Positions 52,984 to 62,488 of a DNA stretch of 64,000 nt are shown here, in pieces (within the stretch, counting starts at the first letter, position 1; each line of letters starts with the position of its first letter). The notes beneath the pieces are model-generated. The model saw only the letters and a list, made by a program, of their open reading frames with translations, searched no databases and was not told the DNA's origin. A program made the translations under genes and the position numbers. Source of the DNA: Azonexus hydrophilus (GTDB lineage: Bacteria; Pseudomonadota; Gammaproteobacteria; Burkholderiales; Rhodocyclaceae); assembly GCF_001956855.1 (NCBI RefSeq), contig NZ_MTHD01000002.1, forward strand, positions 248,001 to 312,000. Reading direction: 5' to 3'.

Positions 52984-53892
52984 TCAGAGGGTGGCGAGCA
53001 GCACCGGTAGCGCCTCCCTGATTTCATCGAACGTGCAGGCCTCGGCAAATTGCTGGCGACTGCGCCGCCCGGCGTGCTCGATATCGACGCCGAAGGCATC
53101 GATGCCCAGGATGCGGACCTGCGCTGGCAGTAGCGGCGCCGATTCTTCCAGCAGGCGTTCTTCCTCGTCTGCTGTCAGTCCTGCCACGGTTTGCCAGTCC
53201 GCACCTTCCAGCCAGCCCATGCGGCCGATGCCGCCGATGAAACGGGCGCGCTCCGGGACCAGCCGGAAGAACATGAAATCGAGCTGCAGATATTGTCCGG
53301 CGTCGGGCAGGTAGCGGAGATAACGGGCGACCAGTTCCGGCGTCGCCGCGAATCTCTCGCAGCGTCCGACCAGCGTGATGCGCGCGGCATCCTGCACGTT
53401 GTCCTTGCCGGCCTCGACGACTGCCAGGCTGGCACGGTTGTCGGCGAGCAGGTTTTTGGTGTGCTCGGCCAGCGCGCTGATCAGCAGCAGTGGCCGTTGC
53501 CGCTCGTCGAGCACCAGCGGCACCGCCGTGCCATAGGGAAAACCGGGCAACTGGGTCGAGTGCGTGCACAGCACGGCATGCCGTGTTTCATGAAGCAGCT
53601 GGATGGCCGGGGAGAACTGGATCTGCATGGCGAGGCTCCGGGCAAGTTGACGTTTTTGTACGGGCGAGAGTTTCTTGACCCGCCATTCGGCGCTGGCGGC
53701 GGCCGAGCGATCAGGGTGCTTCTGCCAGGCCAGTAATTCTACCGGCGGATGGGCCCGCGTGTAGCGTGCGCCCTTGCCGCACCGGTGGGCTTCGAAACGT
53801 GCCTGAACGTCGGTCGTGATCCCGGTGTAGATGCTCCCGTTGGTGCATTCGAGCAGATACAGGAACCACGGTTTGGTCGGCTTGGCTGGCAT
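52984..53892 (-). CDS. GIY-YIG nuclease domain fused to a HugZ-like PNPOx domain
   Basis: A 302-aa fusion. Residues about 8-85 are a GIY-YIG domain of the small YhbQ/UPF0213 type (FLYLLECTNGSIYTGITTDV, AEWRVKKLS). Residues about 95-300 resemble split-barrel flavin/heme proteins of the pyridoxamine-phosphate-oxidase and HugZ type (RHAVLCTHSTQLPGFPYGTA, PLLLISALAEHTKNLLADNR, RFIGGIGRMGWLEG). The HugZ-like half suggests heme binding or degradation. Why a nuclease fold would be fused to it is unclear. No frameshift is visible at the join. Confidence 0.85.
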   Translation of the reverse strand: MPAKPTKPWFLYLLECTNGSIYTGITTDVQARFEAHRCGKGARYTRAHPPVELLAWQKHPDRSAAASAEWRVKKLSPVQKRQLARSLAMQIQFSPAIQLLHETRHAVLCTHSTQLPGFPYGTAVPLVLDERQRPLLLISALAEHTKNLLADNRASLAVVEAGKDNVQDAARITLVGRCERFAATPELVARYLRYLPDAGQYLQLDFMFFRLVPERARFIGGIGRMGWLEGADWQTVAGLTADEEERLLEESAPLLPAQVRILGIDAFGVDIEHAGRRSRQQFAEACTFDEIREALPVLLATL

Positions 53893-53943
53893 GGCGGGTT
53901 GTCAGGGATGGGTGGAACGGATTTTCACGATATTGGTGGATCA

Positions 53944-54390
53944 ATGAAACAGCGATTTGCTAGGATGCTCGGCCAAGCCCGTTTCGGGGCTTATTTGACC
54001 GATGGCACCATGAACAAGAACCTGAGCGCTTACGACGATGTTCCCGTGATCACTGCCAAGGATGGCTCGGAGATCCGTGAACTGATGCATCCCCTGCAGC
54101 ATGGCAACAAGGCCCAGAGCCTCGCCGAGGCGACAGTGTATAGCGGCCAGCGAACCTTGCTGCACTGTCACCGGGTCACCGAGGAGCTGTACCACGTCAC
54201 GGCCGGGCAGGGGACGATGATCCTCGGCGACCAGCGTTTTCCGATCGCCGTTGGCGACACCATCCTGATCCCGCCGGGGACGCCGCATGCGCTGCACAAT
54301 ACCTGGCCGGTGCCGTTGCGGATACTCTGTTGCTGTTCGCCGGCCTACGCTCCGGACGACACGGAAATTCTCGACAACGAGCCGCGCTGA
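53944..54390 (+). CDS. Cupin-domain protein
   Basis: A 148-aa single-domain cupin. Motif 1 is TLLHCHRVTEELYHVTAGQG (His, His and Glu ligands) and motif 2 is GDTILIPPGTPHALHN. A Cys triplet (ILCCCSPAY) follows. Family N-terminus resembles MNKNLSAYDDVPV at ATG 54010, so translation may start there; ATG 53944 has a slightly better ribosome-binding region. Probably a metal-dependent sugar- or mannose-type isomerase-like fold of unknown substrate. Confidence 0.85.
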   Translation: MKQRFARMLGQARFGAYLTDGTMNKNLSAYDDVPVITAKDGSEIRELMHPLQHGNKAQSLAEATVYSGQRTLLHCHRVTEELYHVTAGQGTMILGDQRFPIAVGDTILIPPGTPHALHNTWPVPLRILCCCSPAYAPDDTEILDNEPR

Positions 54391-54423
54391 GTTGCGCAAT
54401 GTTTCGTTATGTGAAGAAATTGT

Positions 54424-54490
54424 TGCACTGCACAAAATTGTGTTGACCTGATTCTCCGGGTGTGTAGAATACGTACATGCTGCACTGCAC
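54424..54490 (+). promoter_or_regulatory. Phasin promoter flanked by TGCACTGCAC repeats
   Basis: Direct repeat TGCACTGCAC at 54424-54433 and 54481-54490, 57 bases apart. Between them are TTGACC (54443-54448) and TAGAAT (54465-54470) with a 16-base spacer. GCA-rich sites at phasin promoters are typical targets of the PHB-responsive repressor PhaR, so these are candidate PhaR operators; the assignment is inference. Confidence 0.6.
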
Positions 54491-54535
54491 CATTTGACTG
54501 GTGTGCTGATTACCCAACCCTCTGGAGATATTGAC

Positions 54536-55090
54536 ATGACCATCAAACCTGAAGAATTCACCAAGTCCGGCCTCAACTTCGCCGTGTCTTTTGCCAACAC
54601 CGCTTTCGATGGCATCGAGCGTCTGGCTGTTCTGAACCTGGCCGCTTCGCGCTCGCTGTTCGAAGCCTACGCTTCCAACCTGAACGCCCTGCTCGGCGCC
54701 AAGGACATCCAGTCGTTCGTTGATCTGCAGAAGGGCATCGCTGCCCCGTCGATCGAAAAGGGCATGGAATACTCGCGTAACGTCATCGCCATCGCGACCG
54801 ACGCCAAGGAAAAGATCGCCAAGGAAGTCGAAGTCCACGTTGCTGACACCAATGCCAAGGTTTCCGGCATGGTCGAAAAGGCCCTGGCCTCCGCACCGGC
54901 TGGTTCCGAAGTGGCCGTCGCTGCCGTCAAGACCGCGATGAAGTCTGCCAACGAAGCCTTTGACGGCCTGAACAAGGTTGCCAAGCAGGCTGCTGAAGTT
55001 GCCGAAGCCAGCGTGAGCGCTGCCACCCAGGCAACCATCAAGGCCACCACCGCTGCTGCCCCGAAGGCTGCTGCCAAGAAAGCTGCCTGA
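54536..55090 (+). CDS. phaP: Phasin family protein
   Basis: A 184-aa polyhydroxyalkanoate granule-surface protein. The phasin domain is amphipathic helical (FTKSGLNFAVSFANTAFDG, SRSLFEAYASNLNALLGAKD, EYSRNVIAIATDAKEKI). The C-terminus is Ala/Lys-rich (TTAAAPKAAAKKAA). ATG 54536 is preceded by TGGAGA. It shows the cell stores PHA. Likely repressed by PhaR when no granules are present, through the flanking repeats. Confidence 0.95.
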   Translation: MTIKPEEFTKSGLNFAVSFANTAFDGIERLAVLNLAASRSLFEAYASNLNALLGAKDIQSFVDLQKGIAAPSIEKGMEYSRNVIAIATDAKEKIAKEVEVHVADTNAKVSGMVEKALASAPAGSEVAVAAVKTAMKSANEAFDGLNKVAKQAAEVAEASVSAATQATIKATTAAAPKAAAKKAA

Positions 55091-55114
55091 TCCACTTTCC
55101 GGATCAGCATCAAG

Positions 55115-55143
55115 AAAAGCCGGGGCTCGCGCTCCGGCTTTTT
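55115..55143 (+). terminator. Terminator after phasin gene
   Basis: AAAAGCCGG (55115-55123), loop, CCGGCTTTTT (55134-55143) followed by GTTTTTG. Confidence 0.85.
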
Positions 55144-55201
55144 GTTTTTGTGGCTTGCCCGACTGCGCTAGAATTCCATCAGGATTTTCCGGGGGCGGCA
55201 A

Positions 55202-55681
55202 ATGAAATGGCTGGGCAGGAAGCATGAGCTGGCGGGGGATGGGCATCAACTGGCCAGCACCGAGTTGTTTCGTGATCTTGGGGCGCGCGAGTTGCGCATC
55301 GTCGATGCCTTCGTCCAGGAACGCAGTTTCCTCGCCGGCGAGGTGATCTTCGACGAAGGCGAGGAGGGCCAGGCGCTTTATGTCGTGGCCAGCGGCAAGG
55401 TCGCCATCTGCCTGCCGGGACGTTTCGAAACGCCACTGGCCGAACTGACGCCTGGCAGTTTCTTCGGCGAACTCGGCCTGCTCGACGACAGCCCGCGCTC
55501 GGCACAGGCCCGGGCGCTCGAGCCGGTGACCCTGATCGTCCTGTCGCGCAGCGACTTCGAGCGCCTGATGGAATCCCATGCCCGTATCGCCTCGCGCATC
55601 GCGTTGCAACTGGCGCGCCATATCGGCCGGCGATTGCGCCAGATGGTTGCCGCGTCACCGATCGGCAAGAGCCTGTCGTGA
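55202..55681 (+). CDS. Cyclic-nucleotide-binding domain protein
   Basis: A 159-aa protein with one CRP-like cNMP-binding domain (about 20-135) and no HTH domain. FDEGEEGQALYVVASGKVAI, GSFFGELGLLDDSPRSAQAR is the phosphate-binding cassette region with the Arg that usually contacts the phosphate. A short C-terminal helix follows. It overlaps the AI-2E-type transporter gene by four bases, so it could regulate that membrane protein by binding cAMP or c-di-GMP. Confidence 0.85.
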   Translation: MKWLGRKHELAGDGHQLASTELFRDLGARELRIVDAFVQERSFLAGEVIFDEGEEGQALYVVASGKVAICLPGRFETPLAELTPGSFFGELGLLDDSPRSAQARALEPVTLIVLSRSDFERLMESHARIASRIALQLARHIGRRLRQMVAASPIGKSLS

Positions 55682-56808
55682 CGGCCTCAGGCTTGCCGTA
55701 CCGGGCGGGGCCGCTGGTCTGGGCGGCGAACATTGGCGCCACCTGCGTCGTGCTTTTCCTGTTCCAGAAAATCCTCTGGCTGGTCGTTCCCTTCATCCTG
55801 GCGCTGATCATCTATTACGTGCTGATGCCGCTCAAGCTGCAATTGCTGCTGCGCGGCGTTTCGCACGACCGGGCCGCAGCCTGGGTCAGCCTGCTCGCCT
55901 TCGGGGTTTTCCTGGCCGGTGCAGTCCTTGCCTTTCCGGCCTTTTTCGGCGAAGCCATAGCCTGGCAGGATTCGGCAATGCGTTATCTCGGCGGCGGCAT
56001 CCGTCTGCTCGCCGGCGCGATGAGCGATCTCGAACAGCGCTTCGGTTTCATCGCGCAGTCGTCGGCGCGCGAGATGCTTGAGTTGCAACTGGGCGGCTTT
56101 TTCGAGCATTTTGCCGAGAAATACCTGCCGGGGCTGGCCATGGGCATCGTGGCCTGGTCGCCGTCGCTGATGCTGGCGCCTTTCCTGGCTTTTTTCATGC
56201 TCCGTGACGGCTGGCGCTTTCGCCGCTTCCTGCTGCGCGCGGTGCCCAATGCCTATTTCGAACGCAGCCTGTACGTCATGGACGAAGTCGACCGCACGGC
56301 GCGGCAGTATTTTGTCGGCTTGCTGCAACTGACCTTGCTCGATACCGTCTGCCTCGCCGCCGGACTCTGGGCTATCGGCATTTCCGGCGCGCTGACGCTG
56401 GGCCTGGTAACGGCCGTGCTGGCCTGGGTGCCGTATATCGGCTCGATCATTGGCTGCCTGCTGGTGGTACTGGTAGCCGCCACCGATTTTCCCGGCCAGC
56501 CGGGCGTCGCCTACGCCGCCATCGCGCTCTTCCTGTTCGTCCGCCTGCTCGACGACTTCGTCTTCATGCCGCTGACCGTCGGCAAGAGCCTGAAAATGCA
56601 CCCGCTGCTGACCGTGCTGATGATCTTCGTCGGCGGCGCCGTTGCCGGTGTGCCCGGCCTGATGCTGGTGCTGCCGGTGCTCGGCGTGATCATGGTGATC
56701 GGTGAAACGCTGGGGCTGCTGCTCACCGACACCCGCTTGCGCGCCCGTCATGTCCATGCGAAAGCCCTGGCGGAGCGCCAATTAACGCACGACTTGCGGC
56801 TTGATTAG
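55678..56808 (+). CDS. AI-2E family transporter (PerM/YdiK-like)
   Basis: A 376-aa inner-membrane protein with about eight helices of the AI-2E exporter family (VWAANIGATCVVLFLFQKIL, WVPYIGSIIGCLLVVLVAAT, FLFVRLLDDFVFMPLTVGKS, PGLMLVLPVLGVIMVIGETL). Function in many members is unknown; some are sodium/proton antiporters, others putative exporters of AI-2. GTG start 55678 couples it to the cNMP-binding gene. Confidence 0.9.
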   Translation: MTASGLPYRAGPLVWAANIGATCVVLFLFQKILWLVVPFILALIIYYVLMPLKLQLLLRGVSHDRAAAWVSLLAFGVFLAGAVLAFPAFFGEAIAWQDSAMRYLGGGIRLLAGAMSDLEQRFGFIAQSSAREMLELQLGGFFEHFAEKYLPGLAMGIVAWSPSLMLAPFLAFFMLRDGWRFRRFLLRAVPNAYFERSLYVMDEVDRTARQYFVGLLQLTLLDTVCLAAGLWAIGISGALTLGLVTAVLAWVPYIGSIIGCLLVVLVAATDFPGQPGVAYAAIALFLFVRLLDDFVFMPLTVGKSLKMHPLLTVLMIFVGGAVAGVPGLMLVLPVLGVIMVIGETLGLLLTDTRLRARHVHAKALAERQLTHDLRLD

Positions 56809-56812
56809 CGTA

Positions 56813-56862
56813 TTGCGGTCGACCGGTGGTTTTTGGTAAAAACGGGATGTCGACCGCAGAAA
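56813..56862. repeat. GTCGAC-type repeat after the AI-2E gene
   Basis: TTGCGGTCGACCGG at 56813-56826 and a second half-site GTCGACCGCAG at 56850 form a longer imperfect dyad with TTTTTGGTAAAAA in the middle. Belongs to the dispersed element family. Confidence 0.55.
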
Positions 56863-56911
56863 GCTTGGCAAGCGCTGGCTGACCGTCATCGCAAGGGTCA
56901 GATCGGTTTAA

Positions 56912-56992
56912 TCGTCATCGCGAGGGGCGGAGCCCCGTGGCGATCCAGGCATTTTTCTGGATTGCCGCGCTGCGCTCGCAATGACGGTCAGT
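56912..56992. repeat. REP-like hairpin element, full copy
   Basis: Left arm TCGTCATCGCGAGGGGCGGA then GCCCCGTGGCGATCCAG, loop GCATTTTT, right arm CTGGATTGCCGCGCTGCGCT then CGCAATGACGG. The arms are imperfect complements and would fold into a long hairpin. This is the complete form of the element seen as partial copies at 49379, 50420 and 52919. Confidence 0.7.
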
Positions 56993-57020
56993 GTCTTCCT
57001 GGTGATCCGGGAATGACTGC

Positions 57021-59348
57021 TTACTTGCGTGGTGCCTTTGCCGGTTTGCCCTTGCCACCACGATTTCCCCGGCAGATTTCCAGGCGTTCGCCCTTGAGTT
57101 TGCCGGCGACGCCGTCGACCACGGCTTCGATGGTTTCCAGCGCCGTCTTGCCCGGTGCCGCGTCAATCAGCTTGAGGCCGCGGCCCTTGGCGAGCAGACG
57201 GATTTCTTCGAGCGGGAAGACCAGCGCGCGGCCGTCCTTGGTGAATACCGCGATTTCGCCGTCGGCCGGAGCAGGCTGGAAGATGGCCGGCGATTCGCCG
57301 TCGTCCAGCGTCAGGAAGGCCTTGCCGGCCTTGCCACGGGCGATGAAGTCCTCGCCCTTGACGCGGAAGCCGTAGCCGCCTTCGCCGGCGACCAGGTACA
57401 GCTTGTCGGCGGAGACTGGCCAGGCGAGCACCGTCTTGCCGCCGTCCTGGAAATCGACCAGCGAGGTGGCCGGTACGCCGTCGCCCTTGCCGCCGGGGAT
57501 GTCGGAGGCGGCGATCGAGTAAGCGCGGCCCTTGGTGTCGAGCAGGATCAGTTGATCGACAGTGCGGCAGGGCAGGCAGGCGAGCAGGCTGTCGCCGGAG
57601 CGGAACGTCAGTTGCGTCGGGTCGACGTTGTGGCCGGTGCGCGAGCGCAGCCAGCCGTGTTTCGAGACGATCAGCGTGGTCGGTTCGTCCGGGATCGAGA
57701 CGTTCTTGGCATCGGACATCGTCACCTTGGCGTCGGCTTCGATCAGCGTCCGCCGGTCGTCGCCGTATTTCTTCGCGTCGGCTTCGATTTCGGCAGCGAC
57801 GCAGGCGCGCAGTTCGCTTTCGGAATCGAGCAGCTTGTTCAGGCCGGCGGCTTCTTCGCGCAGTTTCGCCAGTTCTTCGCCGATCTTGATGCCTTCCAGC
57901 CTTGCCAGTTGGCGCAGGCGGATTTCCAGGATGTCTTCGGCCTGGATGTCGGACAGCTTGAAGTGGGCGATCAGGTCGGCCTTGGGGTCGTCCGATTCGC
58001 GGATGACTTTGATCACCTTGTCGATGTCGAGCAGGATCGCCTGCCGGCCTTCGAGGATGTGGATGCGTCGTTCGGCGGCGGCCAGCCGGTGGCGCGTGCG
58101 TTTTTCCACGGTCGACAGCCGGAAACGGCACCATTCCGCGATCATGTCGTAGAGCGTGCCCTGGCGCGGCGTGCCGTTCAGGCCGAGCACCGTCAGGTTG
58201 ATCGAGGCGTTGGTTTCCAGGCTGGTGTGGGCGAGCAGCAGGCGGATCAGGTCGTCCTGACCCTGGCGCGAGCTGGCTGGTTCGATGACCAGGCGCACGT
58301 CGTGTTCCTTGCCCGATTCGTCGCGCACGCCGGATTCGCCAATGGCCGACAGGAAGGCGCCCTTGAGGTTGAGCTGTTCCGGCGTGAACACTTTCTTGCC
58401 GGCCTTTTCCTTGGCCACCGGGTTGGAGCAGGCTTCGATCTCGGACATCACTGTGGCGGTGGATACGCCCGGTGGCAGTTCGGTGATGACCAGCCGCCAC
58501 TGGCCGCGCGCCAGGTTTTCGATCTTCCACTTGGCGCGCACGCGCAGGCTGCCGCGACCGCTGCGGTAGGTTGCGGCGATTTCCTCGGCGGTCGAGATGA
58601 TCTGCGCGCCGCCCGGGTAATCCGGGCCTGGCACCAGCGCCAGGACTTCGTCTTCGCTGAAATCCGGGTTGCGGATCAGGTTGACCGCAGCATTGGCGAT
58701 TTCGCGCAGGTTGTGCGACGGGATTTCGGTGGCCATGCCGACGGCGATGCCGGAGGCGCCGTTGAGCAGCGCGAAGGGCAGGCGGGCCGGGAGCAGGCAG
58801 GGTTCGTCATTGACGCCGTCGTAGTTCGGTTTCCAGTCGACGGTGCCTTCGTCGAGTTCAGCCAGCAGCAGTTCGGCGATCGGCGTCAGCCGGGTTTCCG
58901 TGTAACGCATGGCGGCGGCGTTGTCGCCATCGCGCGAGCCGAAGTTGCCCTGGCCGTCGACCACCGGGTAGCGCAGGCTCCAGTCCTGCGCCATGCGTAC
59001 CATCGCGTCGTATACCGAGGAGTCGCCGTGCGGGTGATATTTACCAATGACGTCACCGACGACGCGCGCCGATTTGACGTGCTTCGGGCTCTTGTACAGC
59101 CCCATCCGGTGCATGGCGTAGAGGATGCGGCGCTGTACCGGCTTCTGGCCGTCGGCATTCGACGGCAGCGCGCGGCCGGTGACCACGCTCATCGCGTACT
59201 CTAGGTAGCGGCGAGCGGCGTAGTCGGCGGGCGAGGGAATGTCGTCGGCCGGGCCGCTGGCGGCGGGCGGCAGCGGCGGCTGTTGGGCATCGCCGGCTTC
59301 GGCGGCGGTCGGGTTGTTCGGATCGAAGAGGTTGAGCTGGTCAGTCAT
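57021..59348 (-). CDS. parC: DNA topoisomerase IV subunit A
   Basis: A 775-aa type IIA topoisomerase subunit. The quinolone-resistance-determining region reads [21 protein letters not shown], and the catalytic Tyr is in AAMRYTE. A coiled-coil/tower region follows and then the C-terminal beta-pinwheel that gives ParC its decatenation preference. ATG 59348 begins [13 protein letters not shown]; a TTG at 59360 is in frame. The parE gene is not in this window. Confidence 0.93.
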   Translation of the reverse strand: MTDQLNLFDPNNPTAAEAGDAQQPPLPPAASGPADDIPSPADYAARRYLEYAMSVVTGRALPSNADGQKPVQRRILYAMHRMGLYKSPKHVKSARVVGDVIGKYHPHGDSSVYDAMVRMAQDWSLRYPVVDGQGNFGSRDGDNAAAMRYTETRLTPIAELLLAELDEGTVDWKPNYDGVNDEPCLLPARLPFALLNGASGIAVGMATEIPSHNLREIANAAVNLIRNPDFSEDEVLALVPGPDYPGGAQIISTAEEIAATYRSGRGSLRVRAKWKIENLARGQWRLVITELPPGVSTATVMSEIEACSNPVAKEKAGKKVFTPEQLNLKGAFLSAIGESGVRDESGKEHDVRLVIEPASSRQGQDDLIRLLLAHTSLETNASINLTVLGLNGTPRQGTLYDMIAEWCRFRLSTVEKRTRHRLAAAERRIHILEGRQAILLDIDKVIKVIRESDDPKADLIAHFKLSDIQAEDILEIRLRQLARLEGIKIGEELAKLREEAAGLNKLLDSESELRACVAAEIEADAKKYGDDRRTLIEADAKVTMSDAKNVSIPDEPTTLIVSKHGWLRSRTGHNVDPTQLTFRSGDSLLACLPCRTVDQLILLDTKGRAYSIAASDIPGGKGDGVPATSLVDFQDGGKTVLAWPVSADKLYLVAGEGGYGFRVKGEDFIARGKAGKAFLTLDDGESPAIFQPAPADGEIAVFTKDGRALVFPLEEIRLLAKGRGLKLIDAAPGKTALETIEAVVDGVAGKLKGERLEICRGNRGGKGKPAKAPRK

Positions 59349-59517
59349 GGCAATCGGCAATTGGCGGCAAGCGAGCGCGATGTTAACCGATTTGTCCCGG
59401 CGGCGACTCCTGCCCTAGGTGAAATCCCTAGCTACGGCGCCTCAACCGGCGGCGTAGAATCGCGGACTTTTCCGAAAAGACCGGGTTGCTCCGGCAATCA
59501 AGTACAGGGAGAGCAGG

Positions 59518-60876
59518 ATGTCTGAACAAGCGCAAACGGCGCGCGCCCACTGGTCGGGCCGCTGGGCATTTTTCCTGGTCACCGTCGGTTCGGCGGTCGG
59601 CCTCGGCAATATCTGGAAATTCCCCTACATGACCGGCAGCAACGGCGGCAGCGCCTTCGTGCTGGTTTACCTGTGCTGCATCCTCGGCATCGGCGTGCCG
59701 TTGCTGATGGCTGAAAGCATGCTCGGCCGGCGCGGCCAGGGCAGCCCGGTCGGCAGCATGCGCGTGCTCGCCGACGAAGCCGGCGCCACCCGGCTGTGGC
59801 AGGTGATCGGCTACATCGGCATCGTCGGCGCCTTCCTCATCCTGTCGTTCTACAGCGTCGTCGCCGGCTGGGTGCTTGACTACACCTGGCAGGCTGCCGA
59901 AGGCTTCAAGGCACTGCCCAAGGAAGCCTTCGCCGAGGCCTTCGGCGCGCTGCTCGCCAGCCCGGGCCGGCTGATTTTCTGGCACACCGTGTTCATGGCG
60001 ATGTCGGCACTGGTCGTGCTCGGCGGCGTCACCGGCGGCATCGAGCGCGCCAACAAGATCATGATGCCGGCGCTGTTCGGCATCCTCGTCTTCCTCGTCG
60101 GTTACGGCGCGGTGGCAGCCGACCTGCCAGCGGCCTGGCGCTTCCTGTTCCATTTCGACCCGTCAGCGATCAACCGTAGCGTCCTCTTCGCCGCCATGGG
60201 CCACGCCTTCTTCACGCTCAGCCTGGGCATGGGCGCGATCATCACCTACGGCTCCTACCTTGAGCGCGACGTTTCGATCCCGCGCACCGGCCTGGCCATC
60301 GCCGGCGCCGATACGCTGGTCGCACTGCTCGCCGGCCTCGCCATCTTCTCCATCGTTTTCGCCCAAGGCCTCGAGCCGGCGGCCGGTCCCGGCCTGATCC
60401 TGCAGACGCTGCCGCTGGCCTTCTCGCAGATGCCGGGCGGCCATGCCGTCGGCCTGCTGTTCTTCGTGCTGGTCGTTTTTGCTGCCTGGACCTCGGCGAT
60501 CTCGCTGCTTGAACCGGGCGTTTCGCTGCTCAACGAGCGTTTCGACATGGGCCGCAAGCAGGCTGTCGTCGTGCTGTGCAGCGGCGTCTGGCTGCTCGGC
60601 ATCGCGGTCGCGCTGTCGTTCAACGACTGGAGCGGCTTCACGCTGTTCGGCCTGGGCCTGTTCGATTTCCTCGACACGCTGACGACCAAGATCATGATGC
60701 CGCTGGCCGGCCTGCTGATCGCGCTGTTTGCCGGCTGGACGATGAAACGCGCCCACGTGTTCGACGAAATCCGCATGGGCAGCCGGGTCTTCGTGCTGTG
60801 GTACAACGTCGTCCGCTATCTCTCGCCGGTGGCGATCGTGATCATCTTCCTGAATGTCGTCGGGGTGATCGGCTGA
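59518..60876 (+). CDS. Sodium-dependent transporter (NSS/SNF family)
   Basis: A 452-aa symporter of the neurotransmitter:sodium symporter family. N-terminal GSAVGLGNIWKFPYMTGSNG is the first-helix sodium/substrate site. About 11-12 helices follow, and the eukaryotic-type twelfth helix may be missing. Imports an amino acid or similar solute with Na+. GGGAG lies upstream of the ATG. Divergent from parC with a spacer of about 170 bases. Confidence 0.92.
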   Translation: MSEQAQTARAHWSGRWAFFLVTVGSAVGLGNIWKFPYMTGSNGGSAFVLVYLCCILGIGVPLLMAESMLGRRGQGSPVGSMRVLADEAGATRLWQVIGYIGIVGAFLILSFYSVVAGWVLDYTWQAAEGFKALPKEAFAEAFGALLASPGRLIFWHTVFMAMSALVVLGGVTGGIERANKIMMPALFGILVFLVGYGAVAADLPAAWRFLFHFDPSAINRSVLFAAMGHAFFTLSLGMGAIITYGSYLERDVSIPRTGLAIAGADTLVALLAGLAIFSIVFAQGLEPAAGPGLILQTLPLAFSQMPGGHAVGLLFFVLVVFAAWTSAISLLEPGVSLLNERFDMGRKQAVVVLCSGVWLLGIAVALSFNDWSGFTLFGLGLFDFLDTLTTKIMMPLAGLLIALFAGWTMKRAHVFDEIRMGSRVFVLWYNVVRYLSPVAIVIIFLNVVGVIG

Positions 60877-60889
60877 CAGCAGGCTGGCG

Positions 60890-62488
60890 TCAGGCCCAGC
60901 AGAACCGGCCGCGGCCGGCTTCCTTGGCCCGGTACATCGCCTGATCGGCAGCAATCAGCAGACGGTCCTGGTCGCTGTCGCCATCGCCTAGTGCGATGCC
61001 AATGGAGGTGGCCAGTTGGCACGACTGATGCGGTAGCAGGAAGGGGCGTTCGAAGACGGCGAGGCATTTGTTGGCGACAGATGTCACAGCAGCTTCGGGG
61101 GCCGCGCCGAGATCCGACAGCAGGATGACGAATTCGTCGCCGCCGACACGGGCCAGTGTGTCTTCCCGGCGGATGACCGAGGTCAGCCGGCGGGTCACTT
61201 CGCACAGGGCCAGGTCGCCGGATTCGTGACCGAAGCGGTCGTTGATCGGCTTGAAGCCGTCGAGATCGAGGAAAAGCACGGCGACCTTGCCGTGGCTGCG
61301 CTGAGCGCGCGCCAGGGCGAGCTTCATCCGGTCGGCGAGCAGCTTGCGGTTGGGCAGGCCTGTGAGCAGGTCGTGGTGCGCGATGTGGGTCAGCTCGGCG
61401 CGGCTTTCGAGGAGTTTTCCCAGTACCCGGTTGAAGGCTGCCGTGAGATGGCCGACTTCGTCCTTCCTGACGACAGGCAGCGACTCCAGCGGAATTTCGC
61501 CCAGCGTCATCCGGTCGGCGCGGCGGGCGGTATCCATCAGCGGCCGCATCAGGTGGCGCATCATCAGGATCATGAAGATGACGAAAATCGGCAGGATGAT
61601 GGCGGTGTTGCGCAGGACGAATTGACGCAGCCGGGCGACCGGGGTGAAGGCTTCAGTTGTCGGCAGGCGGGCGACGACGACCCAGTCGGCACTCGGGACC
61701 GAGGCGGTGGCCGCCAGTTCTTCAATGCCTTTGGCGTTGATGGTGATGCCTGTTCCCCGGAAACCTTCCATGGTCAGGTCATGCAATTTGTTGACGCCAG
61801 CTGGTGGCGTTTTCGCCAGGATCATGCCCGGGTCGGACGAGCCGACGAACAAACCATGTCGCGGAGAAATCAGCAACAGTCCGCCGCTGTGGCCGATGCG
61901 TGTGCTGTACAGGGCTTCCATGAAATTGGCGGACTGCAGAGCCGAAATTCCAACCAGGACTGCCCGGACCTTGCCGGTATCGTCGCGCAAGGGTTCAGCC
62001 ATCGGCAGGACCGGGATTCCGGCGGCGCGCCCCAGGATGGGTTGGCCGATGGCAGCTTTGCCACGCAAGGCTTGCTGGAAGTAATCGCGATCGCTGGCGC
62101 TGCTGCCGACACGTTCCGGCAGCGCGGGGTAATCGGAAATCACCACGCCGTTGGTATCGAGCACGACCAGGCCGCGTGAGAACAGCGGGTTCAGGTCGTG
62201 GCGTTCACCCAGCCAGGCTTGCAAGGCTTGTGGCTTGCCCAGCAGTGCCAGTGGAAAGGTCTTTGCCACGTGCGCCAGAAAATCGCGGCGGACGATGATG
62301 TCGCGGTCGACATCCTGCGCGACATAATTGGCAATGGTCAGTAGCTGGGCTGAGGTCAGTTCGGTGACGTCCTTGCGCAGGTAATCAGTCAGGAAGACGA
62401 CGCGGCCGAGCGCGCCGACCAGCAGCAGCACGGTGCCGAGGATGATGATGCGGGTGGTCAGGCTGTTCAGGGAGAAACGAAACATCAT
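60890..62488 (-). CDS. Diguanylate cyclase with periplasmic dCACHE-type sensor
   Basis: A 532-aa membrane protein. TM1 (IIILGTVLLLVGALGRVVFL), a periplasmic sensor of about 240 residues with a dCACHE look (DTNGVVISDYPALPER, ASDRDYFQQALRGKAAIGQP), TM2 (IILPIFVIFMILMMRHLM), a HAMP domain (PLMDTARRADRMT), and a GGDEF domain with an intact RVGGDEF and I-site RRED. ATG 62488 overlaps the radical SAM stop codon (ATGA), so the two genes are coupled. Confidence 0.92.
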   Translation of the reverse strand: MMFRFSLNSLTTRIIILGTVLLLVGALGRVVFLTDYLRKDVTELTSAQLLTIANYVAQDVDRDIIVRRDFLAHVAKTFPLALLGKPQALQAWLGERHDLNPLFSRGLVVLDTNGVVISDYPALPERVGSSASDRDYFQQALRGKAAIGQPILGRAAGIPVLPMAEPLRDDTGKVRAVLVGISALQSANFMEALYSTRIGHSGGLLLISPRHGLFVGSSDPGMILAKTPPAGVNKLHDLTMEGFRGTGITINAKGIEELAATASVPSADWVVVARLPTTEAFTPVARLRQFVLRNTAIILPIFVIFMILMMRHLMRPLMDTARRADRMTLGEIPLESLPVVRKDEVGHLTAAFNRVLGKLLESRAELTHIAHHDLLTGLPNRKLLADRMKLALARAQRSHGKVAVLFLDLDGFKPINDRFGHESGDLALCEVTRRLTSVIRREDTLARVGGDEFVILLSDLGAAPEAAVTSVANKCLAVFERPFLLPHQSCQLATSIGIALGDGDSDQDRLLIAADQAMYRAKEAGRGRFCWA

